Shown: positions 6,840-13,985 of the stretch, in pieces
Layout: the number at the start of each line of letters is the position of its first letter
How positions within the stretch are numbered: position 1 is the first letter of the stretch
Source of the DNA: Deltaproteobacteria bacterium
Lineage (GTDB): Bacteria > Desulfobacterota_B > Binatia > UBA9968
Direction: 5' to 3'
Length of the DNA stretch: 14,749 nt
Assembly: GCA_016193385.1 (NCBI GenBank)
Contig: JACPSF010000266.1
Location: 1 to 14,749, forward strand
Notes under the pieces: model-generated
Database searches by the model: none
Told to the model about the DNA's origin: nothing
What the model saw: the letters and a program-made list of their open reading frames with translations, nothing else
Program-made: the position numbers and the translations under genes

Positions 6840-9287
6840 ATGGCTGAAACAAAGTACGTCGGGAAAACCATACGCGGCAAAGAGGCCCCGCGCCATGTGA
6901 GCGGTAGGGGAAACTTCGTCGATGATATCGTTCTTCGAGGCATGCTTCATGCGGTCATCCTCAGAAGCCCCCACGCGCACGCCCGTATCGCCAGGGTCGA
7001 TGCCGAGGCTGCGCTGAAGCACCCCGGGGTCGTTTCCGTCGTCACTCCCGCGGACGTACAGTCAATGGCTCGCCCGTTCAAACCCGGGCGTTACGCCGCA
7101 GGCCTGACAAAACCGATCTTCGAGTACGCGACCGCAGTCGACAAGGTACGCTACGTGGGAGAGCCCGTCGCGGCGGTGGCGGCGCGCGAACGCGGCACCG
7201 CGGAGGACGCCCTCGAGCTGATTTCGGTGGACTACGAGCCGCTTCCTGCCGTCGTGGACACCAGGGACGCCATGAGCCCGACCTCCCCTCCTCTCTTTGA
7301 GGAGCTGGGCGCGAACCTCGCCTGGAAAGGGGTCCTCGCTTACGGCAATATCGACGCCGCGTTTGCCGAGGCGGATCAGATCGTCAGCGAGCGACTCAAG
7401 ATCCACCGCTATAGCTCGACGCCGCTGGAGCCGTTTGCCTGCATCGCTTCTTTTGACGCCTCGACCCAGAAGCTCACCGTGTGGGTCAACGCGCAAGTGC
7501 CGGAGGTCATCTACGACGCATTGCGCGAGGCGCTGGGACTTGAAGACGTGAGAGTCATCATCCCTGACATCGGCGGGAGCTTCGGGCAAAAGATCCACCT
7601 CATCCGCAAATACGTGGTCATCACCAGCCTGCTGGCCCTCAAGAGCCGGCGTCCGGTCAAGTGGATCGAGGACCGCAGCGAGCATATGATGGCCGCGGGC
7701 CATGCGTGCGCTCAGGAGTTTGATGTCGAGGCGGCGGTGAAAAGGGACGGGACTGTCCTGGGCCTGAGGTTTAAAGAGATCGACGATGTCGGAGGGTCCG
7801 TCAGCACGCTGACCATTCACTTCACCAACAAGCTGAACAACCTCACGAATACGTACAAGGTGCAGAACATATCCATGGAGGGGTACTCCGTGGTGACCAA
7901 CAAATGCCCGGTGGTCCCGAACCGCGGCATCGGCAAGCCGGGCATGTGTTTTATCTGGGAACGGATCATGGATCGGATCGCCGAGGCGCTCAGCCTTAGC
8001 CCGATCGAGGTCCGCCAGGTCAATCTGGTCCCGCCCGACCAATTCCCTTACACCACCCCCAACGGTAATGTCTATGACAGCGGGGACTATCCCGCCCTCC
8101 TGCGACAGGTGCTGAAGAGCATCGGCTATGAAAAGTTCAGGGAAGAGCAACGCAGGGAACGCGAAAAGGGGCGTCTGCTCGGCATCGGAGTCGTCGTCGG
8201 CGTGGAGCCGGGAGGAAGAAATGCCGCGCGCGATCTGGCCATCTTTCCCGAAATGAAGGAGACTCCCGGTTCCGGCGGCGTCAACGGCGCCACCGTCAAG
8301 CTGGAAAAAAACGGCACCGTCGCTCTCTTCCTCGGATCACCCAACTCCGGCCAATCGCATGAGACTACGAGCGCCCAGGTAACGGCCGACATCCTCGGAA
8401 TTTCAACCGAAAAGATCAGCACGAGCACTCCGTTCGACAGCGACCTCGCACCCTGGGGGGTGGCCGCGGCCAACAGCGGCAATAACTTTCACCTCTACGA
8501 TATCGGCGCGGTCCATGGCGCCGCCACCAGGCTCAAGGAAAAGGTCCTCAAACTCGCCGCCCACGTTCTCGATACCGATCCGGCTGAGCTGACGATTGAG
8601 AACGGGACAGTTCACGTGCCTGGCTCACCGCTGAAAAAAGTCACCTTCGCCGAGCTGGGTAAGATTGCCTACGGGAATCAGGCGCTGATGCCCAAGGGGT
8701 TCGAGGCCGGCCTACAGACTACCTTCTACTATACCTTCCCGCATGCGGATACCAATCTCGTTCCTGGCTCGGATCGGAAGGTGCGCGCCCAGTTCACTTT
8801 CTCGGCGGCGGCCCACGCCGTCATCGTGGAGGTAGACAGGCACACCGGGAAGGTCCATGTCCTGCGCTATCTGACCGTTAGCGACAACGGCGTCGTGATC
8901 AATCCGCGCGTGGTCGAGGGTCAGGCCTACGGCTCAGCCGCGCATGGGATTTCCGTCGCGCTCGGTGAAGGCTTCATCTATAACTCGGACGGCCAGCTCT
9001 TGACCATTACGCTCACAGATTACGGTAAATCTTCCACGCTCGAAACTCCCAGGATCGAGATCGAGCACCACCCCGTGCCTTCTCCCTTCACGGCCCTGGG
9101 ACAAAAGGCCGCCGGCGAAGGGGCCGCGATCCCTTCCCCCGCAGCCATAGCGAGCGCGGTGGAAGACGCCCTAAGACACCTGGGGGTTAAAGTCCGGGAG
9201 CTTCCCCTCACACCTGAAGCGGTATGGCGGCTCATCGAGAACGCCCAGGGAGGAAATTCGAAATTCGAAATTCGAAATTCGAAATAA
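6840..9287 (+). CDS. Xanthine-dehydrogenase-family molybdopterin-binding (large) subunit
   Basis: An 815-residue catalytic subunit holding the Mo-molybdopterin cofactor; the family hydroxylates or dehydrogenates heterocycles, aldehydes, CoA-aromatics or CO. An a/b hammerhead domain lies near 20-130 and Mo-binding domains follow. Cofactor loop G-G-S-F-G-Q is at 245-250. The catalytic Glu is in A-G-E-G near the end (E760). The active-site loop reads N-R-G-I-G-K-P-G (361-368). It does not have the Cys-containing loop (AYxCSFR) of true aerobic CO dehydrogenase and only loosely resembles the A-Y-R-G-A-G-R loop of other members, so the substrate is not CO and remains unknown. ATG at 6840 is preferred over the adjacent GTG at 6837; the ribosome binding site is weak. 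The last residues (N-S-K-F-E-I-R-N-S-K) are encoded by a heptamer array and are probably not functional. Confidence 0.95.
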   Translation: MAETKYVGKTIRGKEAPRHVSGRGNFVDDIVLRGMLHAVILRSPHAHARIARVDAEAALKHPGVVSVVTPADVQSMARPFKPGRYAAGLTKPIFEYATAVDKVRYVGEPVAAVAARERGTAEDALELISVDYEPLPAVVDTRDAMSPTSPPLFEELGANLAWKGVLAYGNIDAAFAEADQIVSERLKIHRYSSTPLEPFACIASFDASTQKLTVWVNAQVPEVIYDALREALGLEDVRVIIPDIGGSFGQKIHLIRKYVVITSLLALKSRRPVKWIEDRSEHMMAAGHACAQEFDVEAAVKRDGTVLGLRFKEIDDVGGSVSTLTIHFTNKLNNLTNTYKVQNISMEGYSVVTNKCPVVPNRGIGKPGMCFIWERIMDRIAEALSLSPIEVRQVNLVPPDQFPYTTPNGNVYDSGDYPALLRQVLKSIGYEKFREEQRREREKGRLLGIGVVVGVEPGGRNAARDLAIFPEMKETPGSGGVNGATVKLEKNGTVALFLGSPNSGQSHETTSAQVTADILGISTEKISTSTPFDSDLAPWGVAAANSGNNFHLYDIGAVHGAATRLKEKVLKLAAHVLDTDPAELTIENGTVHVPGSPLKKVTFAELGKIAYGNQALMPKGFEAGLQTTFYYTFPHADTNLVPGSDRKVRAQFTFSAAAHAVIVEVDRHTGKVHVLRYLTVSDNGVVINPRVVEGQAYGSAAHGISVALGEGFIYNSDGQLLTITLTDYGKSSTLETPRIEIEHHPVPSPFTALGQKAAGEGAAIPSPAAIASAVEDALRHLGVKVRELPLTPEAVWRLIENAQGGNSKFEIRNSK
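9255..9285. repeat. Perfect heptamer array (AATTCGA x4 plus partial unit)
   Basis: After GGGAGGA (9249-9255) come four identical tandem AATTCGA units followed by AAT. The array encodes the last residues and the stop codon of the large subunit and reaches to about 10 bp before the FAD-subunit ATG. It is strongly AT-rich against GC-rich flanks, and its 7-bp period is shared with the array at 6761-6830. Confidence 0.85.
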
Positions 9288-9294
9288 ATTGTCC

Positions 9295-10149
9295 ATGATA
9301 CCGGCGACCTTTGAATACTATTCTCCGCGATCTCTGCGAGAGGCCATCGGTCTCCTCTCTGCCAAAGAAGATGTTAAGATAATTGCCGGAGGCCAAAGTC
9401 TCGTTCCCCTGATGAAGCTCCGGCTGGCCAAGCCCAAACACCTGATCGATCTCGGACGCATCCCCGGCCTCAATACCATTAAAGAGCAAGGGGACAGTAT
9501 CTTCATCGGCGCGCTGACCACGCATGCGGAGCTCTCGAGCTCCGAACTGCTGCGCAGGCGATGCCCTCTGCTGCCCCAGACCGCCTCAACCATCGGTGAC
9601 GTCCAGGTGCGGAGCCAAGGCACAATCGGCGGGAGCCTGGCGCACGCGGACCCGGCCGGTGACCTGCCCGCGGCGGTCCTGGCCCTGGGAGCCGAGATCA
9701 AGGCCGTAGGTCCCCGAGGCGAAAGGTGGATCCGAACGGAGGACTTTTTTTTCGGCCTCCTCATGACGGCGCTGGAGCCGGATGAAATCCTGACCGACAT
9801 CAAGGTCCCGGTCTTGGAACGCGCCAAGACCGCTTACCTCAAAGCGGCTCAGCGGACGTCGGGTTTCGCCGTAGTCGGGGTCGCGGCCTGCCTGAAGCTC
9901 GATCCAGCCGGCGGCTGCGAGGAGATCGCCCTTGGAATTACGGGAGTAACCGACAAGACCTACCGCCCAGACGATGTGGAAAGCAGGCTCAGAGGGAAAA
10001 AGCTCGAGACCAAACTGATCGAAGAGGCCGCATCGGGAGTCTGCCGCAACGTCGATGTCGTGGATGACATCAATGGTTCCAAGGAATACCGCACCCACCT
10101 CGCCCGCGTTTACACCTTTCGCGCGATTGAGGCGGCGCTACGCGCCTGA
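9295..10149 (+). CDS. Xanthine-dehydrogenase-family FAD-binding (medium) subunit
   Basis: A 284-residue subunit of the CoxM/HcrB type that binds FAD and hands electrons to the final acceptor. Family motifs are present: A-G-G-Q-S-L (31-36) and T-I-G-D-V-Q-V-R with T-I-G-G-S-L-A-H-A-D-P-A-G-D (99-123), both of which contact FAD. Length is normal. The ATG at 9295 was chosen because the family usually starts with M-x-P-x-x-F-x-Y; an in-frame TTG lies 6 nt upstream. It begins 7 nt after the large-subunit stop, in the same operon. No ribosome binding site is adjacent. The nearest purine-rich block, GGGAGGA at 9249-9255, is about 40 nt upstream with the heptamer array between. Translation may therefore rely on coupling from the large subunit. 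Confidence 0.94.
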   Translation: MIPATFEYYSPRSLREAIGLLSAKEDVKIIAGGQSLVPLMKLRLAKPKHLIDLGRIPGLNTIKEQGDSIFIGALTTHAELSSSELLRRRCPLLPQTASTIGDVQVRSQGTIGGSLAHADPAGDLPAAVLALGAEIKAVGPRGERWIRTEDFFFGLLMTALEPDEILTDIKVPVLERAKTAYLKAAQRTSGFAVVGVAACLKLDPAGGCEEIALGITGVTDKTYRPDDVESRLRGKKLETKLIEEAASGVCRNVDVVDDINGSKEYRTHLARVYTFRAIEAALRA

Positions 10150-10183
10150 CGCCGGCCGCATCCCGTGCCGTCCGAAAACGCAG

Positions 10184-10203
10184 GGCCGCCGCCTGCGGCG
10201 GTC
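10184..10203 (+). promoter_or_regulatory. GC-rich hairpin between the FAD subunit and the UbiD-family gene
   Basis: CCGCCG (10186-10191) and CGGCGG (10196-10201) form a 6-bp stem with a CCTG loop, extendable by one wobble and one GC pair. It lies 10 nt before the GGAGGG ribosome binding site of the UbiD gene. With no T-run it is unlikely to be a strong terminator; an intra-operon processing or stability element, or a dispersed palindromic repeat, are alternatives. Confidence 0.4.
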
Positions 10204-10213
10204 ATTCCGCCCC

Positions 10214-10219
10214 GGAGGG
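10214..10219 (+). promoter_or_regulatory. Ribosome binding site deciding the UbiD-family start
   Basis: GGAGGG lies 5 nt before the ATG at 10225. It supports that start over an in-frame GTG at 10165, which has no Shine-Dalgarno match. Confidence 0.75.
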
Positions 10220-10224
10220 CAACC

Positions 10225-11793
10225 ATGAGCTCTGATTTCAGACAATTTCTTCAAAGCCTGCGTGAAAATGATGAGCTCCTCGAGATCTCTCAGCCGGTCG
10301 ATCTGCGAAACATTGCGGCTTTGGTCGCGCAGTCGGAAAAGGCACTGCTTTTCAGCCATGTCGTCGGCTATTCCATGCCGGTGGTCTCCGGCCTGTTCCA
10401 ATCGCGGCGGCGCATGGCGCTGGCCATGGGTGCTTCGTACGAAAAGATCGAAGAAAAGTTCCGCCTCGCGATGGAGCACCCCATCGAGCCTGTAAGGGTC
10501 AAAGAGGCGCCGGTTAAAGAAGTGATACTGACGGACTCCAAAGTCGATCTCTACCGGCTCCCCGTGCCCGTCTTTTCCGTGCTCGACGGCGGCCCCATGA
10601 TTACCGGCGGGGTGGTGATCGCGGAAGACCCGGAGTTCGGGATGAACGCCGGGATGTACCGGTTGATGGTCAAGGAAAAAACTATCACCGGCATCGACAT
10701 CGTGACTCCTAATAACCTGAGGAGATATGCCGAGCGCGCGCTCGCGACCCAAAGGCCGCTACCGATCTCCATCGCGATCGGGGCCCATCCTTTCGAGATG
10801 CTCGCCTCGACCTTCAAAGCCCCGCTCGGGACCAACGAGCTGGGATACGCGGGCGGGCTGCGCGGCGTGGGGCTTAGACTGGCTGCTGGGGAAACGATTC
10901 CCGTGCCCTGCATCGCCGATGCTGAGATCGTGCTCGAGGGAGAGATCCTCCCTGAAGGATGGGTCCATCCTGAGGGACCCTTCTGCGAGTTCAACCGGCT
11001 CATGGGGGGCATCCACCGGAACCCGCATGTGAGAATCACAGCGATCATGCACCGGAGCGATCCGATTTACTACGCGCTCCATATGCCGTGGGAAAACATC
11101 TGGATGAGCGCGCCGATCTACGAGGCGGCGGCCTGGCGCGTCCTCAGCGAGGCCGGGGTGACGGCCACTGCCATTAATGTGACCCCCGGAGGCTGCTGCC
11201 ACTGGCACATCATCGCCGCGATCAAGAAACAGCCCGGCGACGGCAAGAACGCGATCCTGGCGCTTCTCTCGATCGCGGATATCAAGCACGTCGTGGTTAC
11301 GGATGATGACATCGACATTTTCGACCCGGTCGATGTGGAATGGGCGATCGCCACGCGGGTCCAGGCGGACCGCGATGTGTTGATTGTTTCCAATGCCCGC
11401 TCCAAACCTCTGGACCCCTCTCTTCCTCCCACTCAAGGAATCCCTACCACCGCCAAGATGGGCATCGACGCCACCATTCCGGAAAATGTCCCAAAGGAGC
11501 GCTACCAGCGCATCGTTTATTTCAATCAGGAGAAAGCGCAGCTCAAAGATTATCTGGGAAAGACCGGCCCGGAGTCTCAAAGAAGAGCCGACGAAGATCC
11601 GGAAGCCTTAGCGGCAAGAATCCAAAAGGCGCTCTCCGAGTCCAACCGTTTTTTTGCGGAGCTGCTCGAACTGTTCTCCGATGCCTCTTTTCATACCATC
11701 GCCCGCGCCACCGGTCTGCTCCACGAGCAGGGCAAAATCACTCAGGACAATGACGGGAGATACCAGCTCAAGCCCCCTCCAAGCGGTTCGTGA
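10225..11793 (+). CDS. UbiD-family (prenylated-FMN-dependent) decarboxylase/carboxylase
   Basis: A 522-residue protein, normal size for UbiD/Fdc1 enzymes, which reversibly (de)carboxylate aromatic, heteroaromatic or unsaturated acids using prenyl-FMN. The catalytic triad is visible: R146 in G-M-N-A-G-M-Y-R, and E250 and E255 in H-P-E-G-P-F-C-E-F, matching the Glu-Arg-Glu network of Fdc1. Other family landmarks are G-T-N-E-L-G-Y-A-G-G-L-R and N-I-W-M-S-A-P-I-Y-E. No UbiX/PadI-type prenyltransferase lies in view, so the cofactor must come from elsewhere. It is the last gene of the hydroxylase operon, 75 nt after the FAD subunit. A molybdenum hydroxylase with UbiD recalls the hmf genes for furan dicarboxylate, but no acyl-CoA ligase is present. 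Substrate and reaction direction are unknown. Confidence 0.94.
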   Translation: MSSDFRQFLQSLRENDELLEISQPVDLRNIAALVAQSEKALLFSHVVGYSMPVVSGLFQSRRRMALAMGASYEKIEEKFRLAMEHPIEPVRVKEAPVKEVILTDSKVDLYRLPVPVFSVLDGGPMITGGVVIAEDPEFGMNAGMYRLMVKEKTITGIDIVTPNNLRRYAERALATQRPLPISIAIGAHPFEMLASTFKAPLGTNELGYAGGLRGVGLRLAAGETIPVPCIADAEIVLEGEILPEGWVHPEGPFCEFNRLMGGIHRNPHVRITAIMHRSDPIYYALHMPWENIWMSAPIYEAAAWRVLSEAGVTATAINVTPGGCCHWHIIAAIKKQPGDGKNAILALLSIADIKHVVVTDDDIDIFDPVDVEWAIATRVQADRDVLIVSNARSKPLDPSLPPTQGIPTTAKMGIDATIPENVPKERYQRIVYFNQEKAQLKDYLGKTGPESQRRADEDPEALAARIQKALSESNRFFAELLELFSDASFHTIARATGLLHEQGKITQDNDGRYQLKPPPSGS

Positions 11794-11859
11794 ACGGTAC
11801 AGAGAAACGCTGCCGTCTTCGTTGGCCTTTCGCAGGTTTAGGAAAAGACGCCGCTCAGA

Positions 11860-11875
11860 TTCTAAATTCTTAGAA
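11860..11875 (+). terminator. Weak AT-rich inverted repeat after the UbiD-family gene
   Basis: TTCTAA (11860-11865) and TTAGAA (11870-11875) can form a 6-bp AT-only stem with a 4-nt loop, 67 nt after the stop, followed by AATCAATAT. It is too weak to be a confident terminator but is the only candidate at the end of this operon. The gap 11794-12040 otherwise holds the promoter elements listed next. Confidence 0.2.
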
Positions 11876-11947
11876 AATCAATATCGCTAGTTCTTATTCC
11901 CTTCTTTTCCACCTTGGGTCCGGCCTAACTGTGGGAACTTACTTTTG

Positions 11948-11963
11948 TGGCATATCATTTGCA
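11948..11963 (+). promoter_or_regulatory. Sigma-54 (RpoN) -24/-12 promoter for the TTT solute-binding protein gene
   Basis: TGGCATATCATTTGCA matches the RpoN consensus TGGCAC-N5-TTGCA at every position except the weakly conserved C after TGGCA. GG is at 11949-11950 and GC at 11961-11962, with the required 10-bp spacing between them. Transcription would start near 11974, about 65 nt before the GTG start. It sits inside a TTGTGG...CCACAA dyad (11945-11969). It implies activation by an enhancer-binding protein not in this window. Confidence 0.65.
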
Positions 11964-11972
11964 CCACAACCA

Positions 11973-11989
11973 ACAGACAGTCTATCTGT
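11973..11989 (+). promoter_or_regulatory. Inverted repeat at the predicted transcription start
   Basis: ACAGACA (11973-11979) and TATCTGT (11983-11989) form an imperfect dyad (one mismatch in 7) right at the predicted sigma-54 start site. It could be an operator or a 5' hairpin in the transcript. Support is structural only. Confidence 0.3.
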
Positions 11990-12026
11990 GAAAAATAACA
12001 ACCGATGAATTTTACCACTTTTGAGC

Positions 12027-12032
12027 GGAGGT
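12027..12032 (+). promoter_or_regulatory. Ribosome binding site deciding the TTT binding-protein start
   Basis: GGAGGT lies 8 nt before a GTG at 12041. That start gives a cleaner signal peptide than the in-frame ATG at 12005, which lacks a Shine-Dalgarno match. Confidence 0.7.
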
Positions 12033-12040
12033 GTAAGACC

Positions 12041-13042
12041 GTGCTTTCAGGATGTTCGATTGGAAAACATTTACTAGCCGTTGCACTTTTGATTTGTGCT
12101 TTTCTGACCTGGGCAAATCAAGACTCATATGCCCAAGCGAAATACCCGTCAAGGAACATCGACCTTATTATCGCCTTTGCTCCCGGAGGCACCACGGACG
12201 TAGCAGGCCGGATGTTCGCCGAAGAGTTGTCTAAATTATTAAACGTTAATATTGTCGCTATAAATAAGCCAGGCGCGACCGGGACTATCGCTGGAGCATT
12301 CACGCTCAATGCTCGCAAAGACGGGTATACCCTGATGCTAAACTCGGGGAGCGGAATGGTCTTGTCCCATTTCGTCCTGCCCGATGTTCCTTTCGACACC
12401 CTTCGAGATTTTATCCCTATTCGCTATGTGATCGTCTCGCCCACTATTATTGCGGTCAAGGGGGATTCGCCCCTGAAGTCATTTGAAGACCTAATCAATT
12501 ATGCGCGGAAAAACCCTGCAAAGCTGACCTACGGTTCAGCCGGAGCAGGAAGCGACACCCATCTGGTCATGGAGCAGTTACAGGATGTCGCCAATGTTAA
12601 GTTCTCGCATGTCCCTTTGAAGGGCGGCGGGCAAGTCGTTCCTTCCGTCTTAGGTGGCCATGTTGATCTCGGGTCTACCCTCGTGTCGACAGCAGCCCCA
12701 CACCTGAGGGCCGATACGCTTCGCGGGCTGGTTCTCGCACACCAGAAGCGCTTGACGGTATTCCCAAATGTCCCTACGTATGGCGAGAAAGCTTTTCCCC
12801 AGGTTTTCATTAAATACTGGGGAGCGCTATTCGCTGCTGCCGGAACGCCTAAGGCAGTGCTGGACGTGCTCGAATCTGCATCTGAAAAGGTCTTGAGGTC
12901 TGAAAATTACAAAGAACGAATCGAGAAACTTGGGGGGTCCGTCGACTACTCAGCTCCAGCCGAAATGAGGAAGGCGATCCAGGAAGAGCAGAAGGCCACG
13001 GCCAGCCTGGTAGGAAGATTGGGGCTCAAGTCCGGCAAATAG
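12041..13042 (+). CDS. Tripartite tricarboxylate transporter (Bug/TctC family) periplasmic solute-binding protein
   Basis: A 333-residue secreted binding protein. The signal peptide has K9, a hydrophobic core at about 11-25 and a likely A-Q-A cleavage site at 31-33. The mature protein starts K-Y-P-S-R, as is usual for the family. Bug motifs are present: I-A-F-A-P-G-G-T-T-D-V-A-G-R and K-P-G-A-T-G-T-I-A-G near the N-terminus, then Y-G-S-A-G-A-G-S. These proteins capture carboxylates (citrate, aromatic or dicarboxylic acids) for TctA/TctB permeases or act as orphan sensors; no tctA or tctB gene is seen here. If the ATG at 12005 were used, 12 residues would be added. A sigma-54 promoter lies upstream, so expression is probably inducible. 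Base composition is more AT-rich than the preceding operon. The ligand is unknown. Confidence 0.93.
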   Translation: MLSGCSIGKHLLAVALLICAFLTWANQDSYAQAKYPSRNIDLIIAFAPGGTTDVAGRMFAEELSKLLNVNIVAINKPGATGTIAGAFTLNARKDGYTLMLNSGSGMVLSHFVLPDVPFDTLRDFIPIRYVIVSPTIIAVKGDSPLKSFEDLINYARKNPAKLTYGSAGAGSDTHLVMEQLQDVANVKFSHVPLKGGGQVVPSVLGGHVDLGSTLVSTAAPHLRADTLRGLVLAHQKRLTVFPNVPTYGEKAFPQVFIKYWGALFAAAGTPKAVLDVLESASEKVLRSENYKERIEKLGGSVDYSAPAEMRKAIQEEQKATASLVGRLGLKSGK

Positions 13043-13163
13043 GTTTAATCCAGCTCAAGAATTCGTGCAGCTCGACTGCTCGGTCAGGATTTCCGAGACA
13101 TCTGCCCTTTTACTCGTCCAGTACAAGATCGGCCCATCACGCTAGCGATTTCGACAGACAACC

Positions 13164-13985
13164 ATGCTTGCTGAAATCCTCTCCAATAAAAAGATTTCCG
13201 AAGGATACTGCCTGATGCAGGGCGTCTGTCCGGGCCTGACGAATGAAATTGTCCCTGGACAATTCGCCATGCTTAAGGTGACAAATGGCAACGATTTGTT
13301 CTTGAGAAGACCTTTCAGTTTCCATCGGATAGGCTATCGGGGCGCCATACCTATTTTTGAGATTCTCTATAGAGTCGTTGGCCCGGGAACCCAGATCATG
13401 GCCGCCATGAAAACGGGCCAGGTCGTCGATATCATTGGTCCTCTTGGCCGTGGCTTTTCGTTTGCTCCTGATTTGCGGACAGCCATAATTGTTGCAGGGG
13501 GCATGGGCATTGCGCCCCTTGTGTTTCTTCTGGAGGAAATCAAAAAAACAAATCAACACAAAACAGACACTATTCTTCTGTACGGAGGACAGAGCAAGAA
13601 CGATATTCTTGAAATCGAGCGGTTAAGGCAGGTGGCAGCCAGGGTGAAAATCTGTACCGAGGACGGAAGTCTCGGCTACAGGATGCGAGTGACAGAACTT
13701 CTGGAACAAGTTCTGCAAAACCAGGAGAACAACGACCCGGAACAAAAGTCCGTTTCCATCTTCGCCTGTGGCCCCTTTGGCATGCTGAAATCAACGTCCG
13801 TCATCGCAGAAAAATTCCATGCTTCGTGCGACATTTCTTTAGAGACACCCATGGCCTGCGGTTTCGGGGCATGCCTGGGGTGCGTCGTGAAAGTTCATGA
13901 AACTGACGGCGCGAGTGTAGGATACGCCCTCGCATGCCACGAAGGGCCCGTATTCAATTCAAAGACAATAATCTGGGATGAGTGA
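13164..13985 (+). CDS. pyrK: PyrK-type FAD/2Fe-2S electron transfer subunit (dihydroorotate dehydrogenase B family)
   Basis: A 273-residue ferredoxin-reductase-like protein that passes electrons between NAD(H) and a partner PyrD-type flavoprotein through FAD and a 2Fe-2S cluster. The FAD motif R-R-P-F-S is at 48-52. The NAD-binding loop G-G-M-G-I-A-P-L lies near 113-120. C-G-P-F-G-M comes before the C-terminal cluster motif C232-x4-C237-x2-C240-x17-C258, which fits PyrK exactly. The next gene starts inside its last codons (8-nt overlap), and that gene is a PyrD homologue, so the pair should form the heterotetrameric class 1B enzyme. Codons are noticeably AT-rich compared with the hydroxylase operon. 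No clear promoter or terminator was found in the 121 bp before it, so it may be cotranscribed with the binding-protein gene. The symbol reflects family; the physiological role is open. Confidence 0.9.
   Translation: MLAEILSNKKISEGYCLMQGVCPGLTNEIVPGQFAMLKVTNGNDLFLRRPFSFHRIGYRGAIPIFEILYRVVGPGTQIMAAMKTGQVVDIIGPLGRGFSFAPDLRTAIIVAGGMGIAPLVFLLEEIKKTNQHKTDTILLYGGQSKNDILEIERLRQVAARVKICTEDGSLGYRMRVTELLEQVLQNQENNDPEQKSVSIFACGPFGMLKSTSVIAEKFHASCDISLETPMACGFGACLGCVVKVHETDGASVGYALACHEGPVFNSKTIIWDE

Noticed and set aside
7062..8150. 362-codon open frame on the minus strand
   Set aside because: Antisense to the molybdopterin subunit; low-information, His/Asp/Arg/Gly-rich translation is typical of shadows of GC-rich genes.
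6840..9287. Aerobic carbon monoxide dehydrogenase large subunit (coxL)
   Set aside because: The active-site loop is N-R-G-I-G-K-P-G and lacks the Cys-containing signature of form I CoxL, so no CO activity or cox symbol is claimed.
10759..11580. 273-codon open frame on the minus strand
   Set aside because: Antisense shadow of the UbiD-family gene, with no domain signature and no ribosome binding site.
13070..13110. Terminator hairpin after the binding-protein gene (CTCGG...CCGAG)
   Set aside because: Only a 5-bp stem with a 9-nt loop and no T-run.
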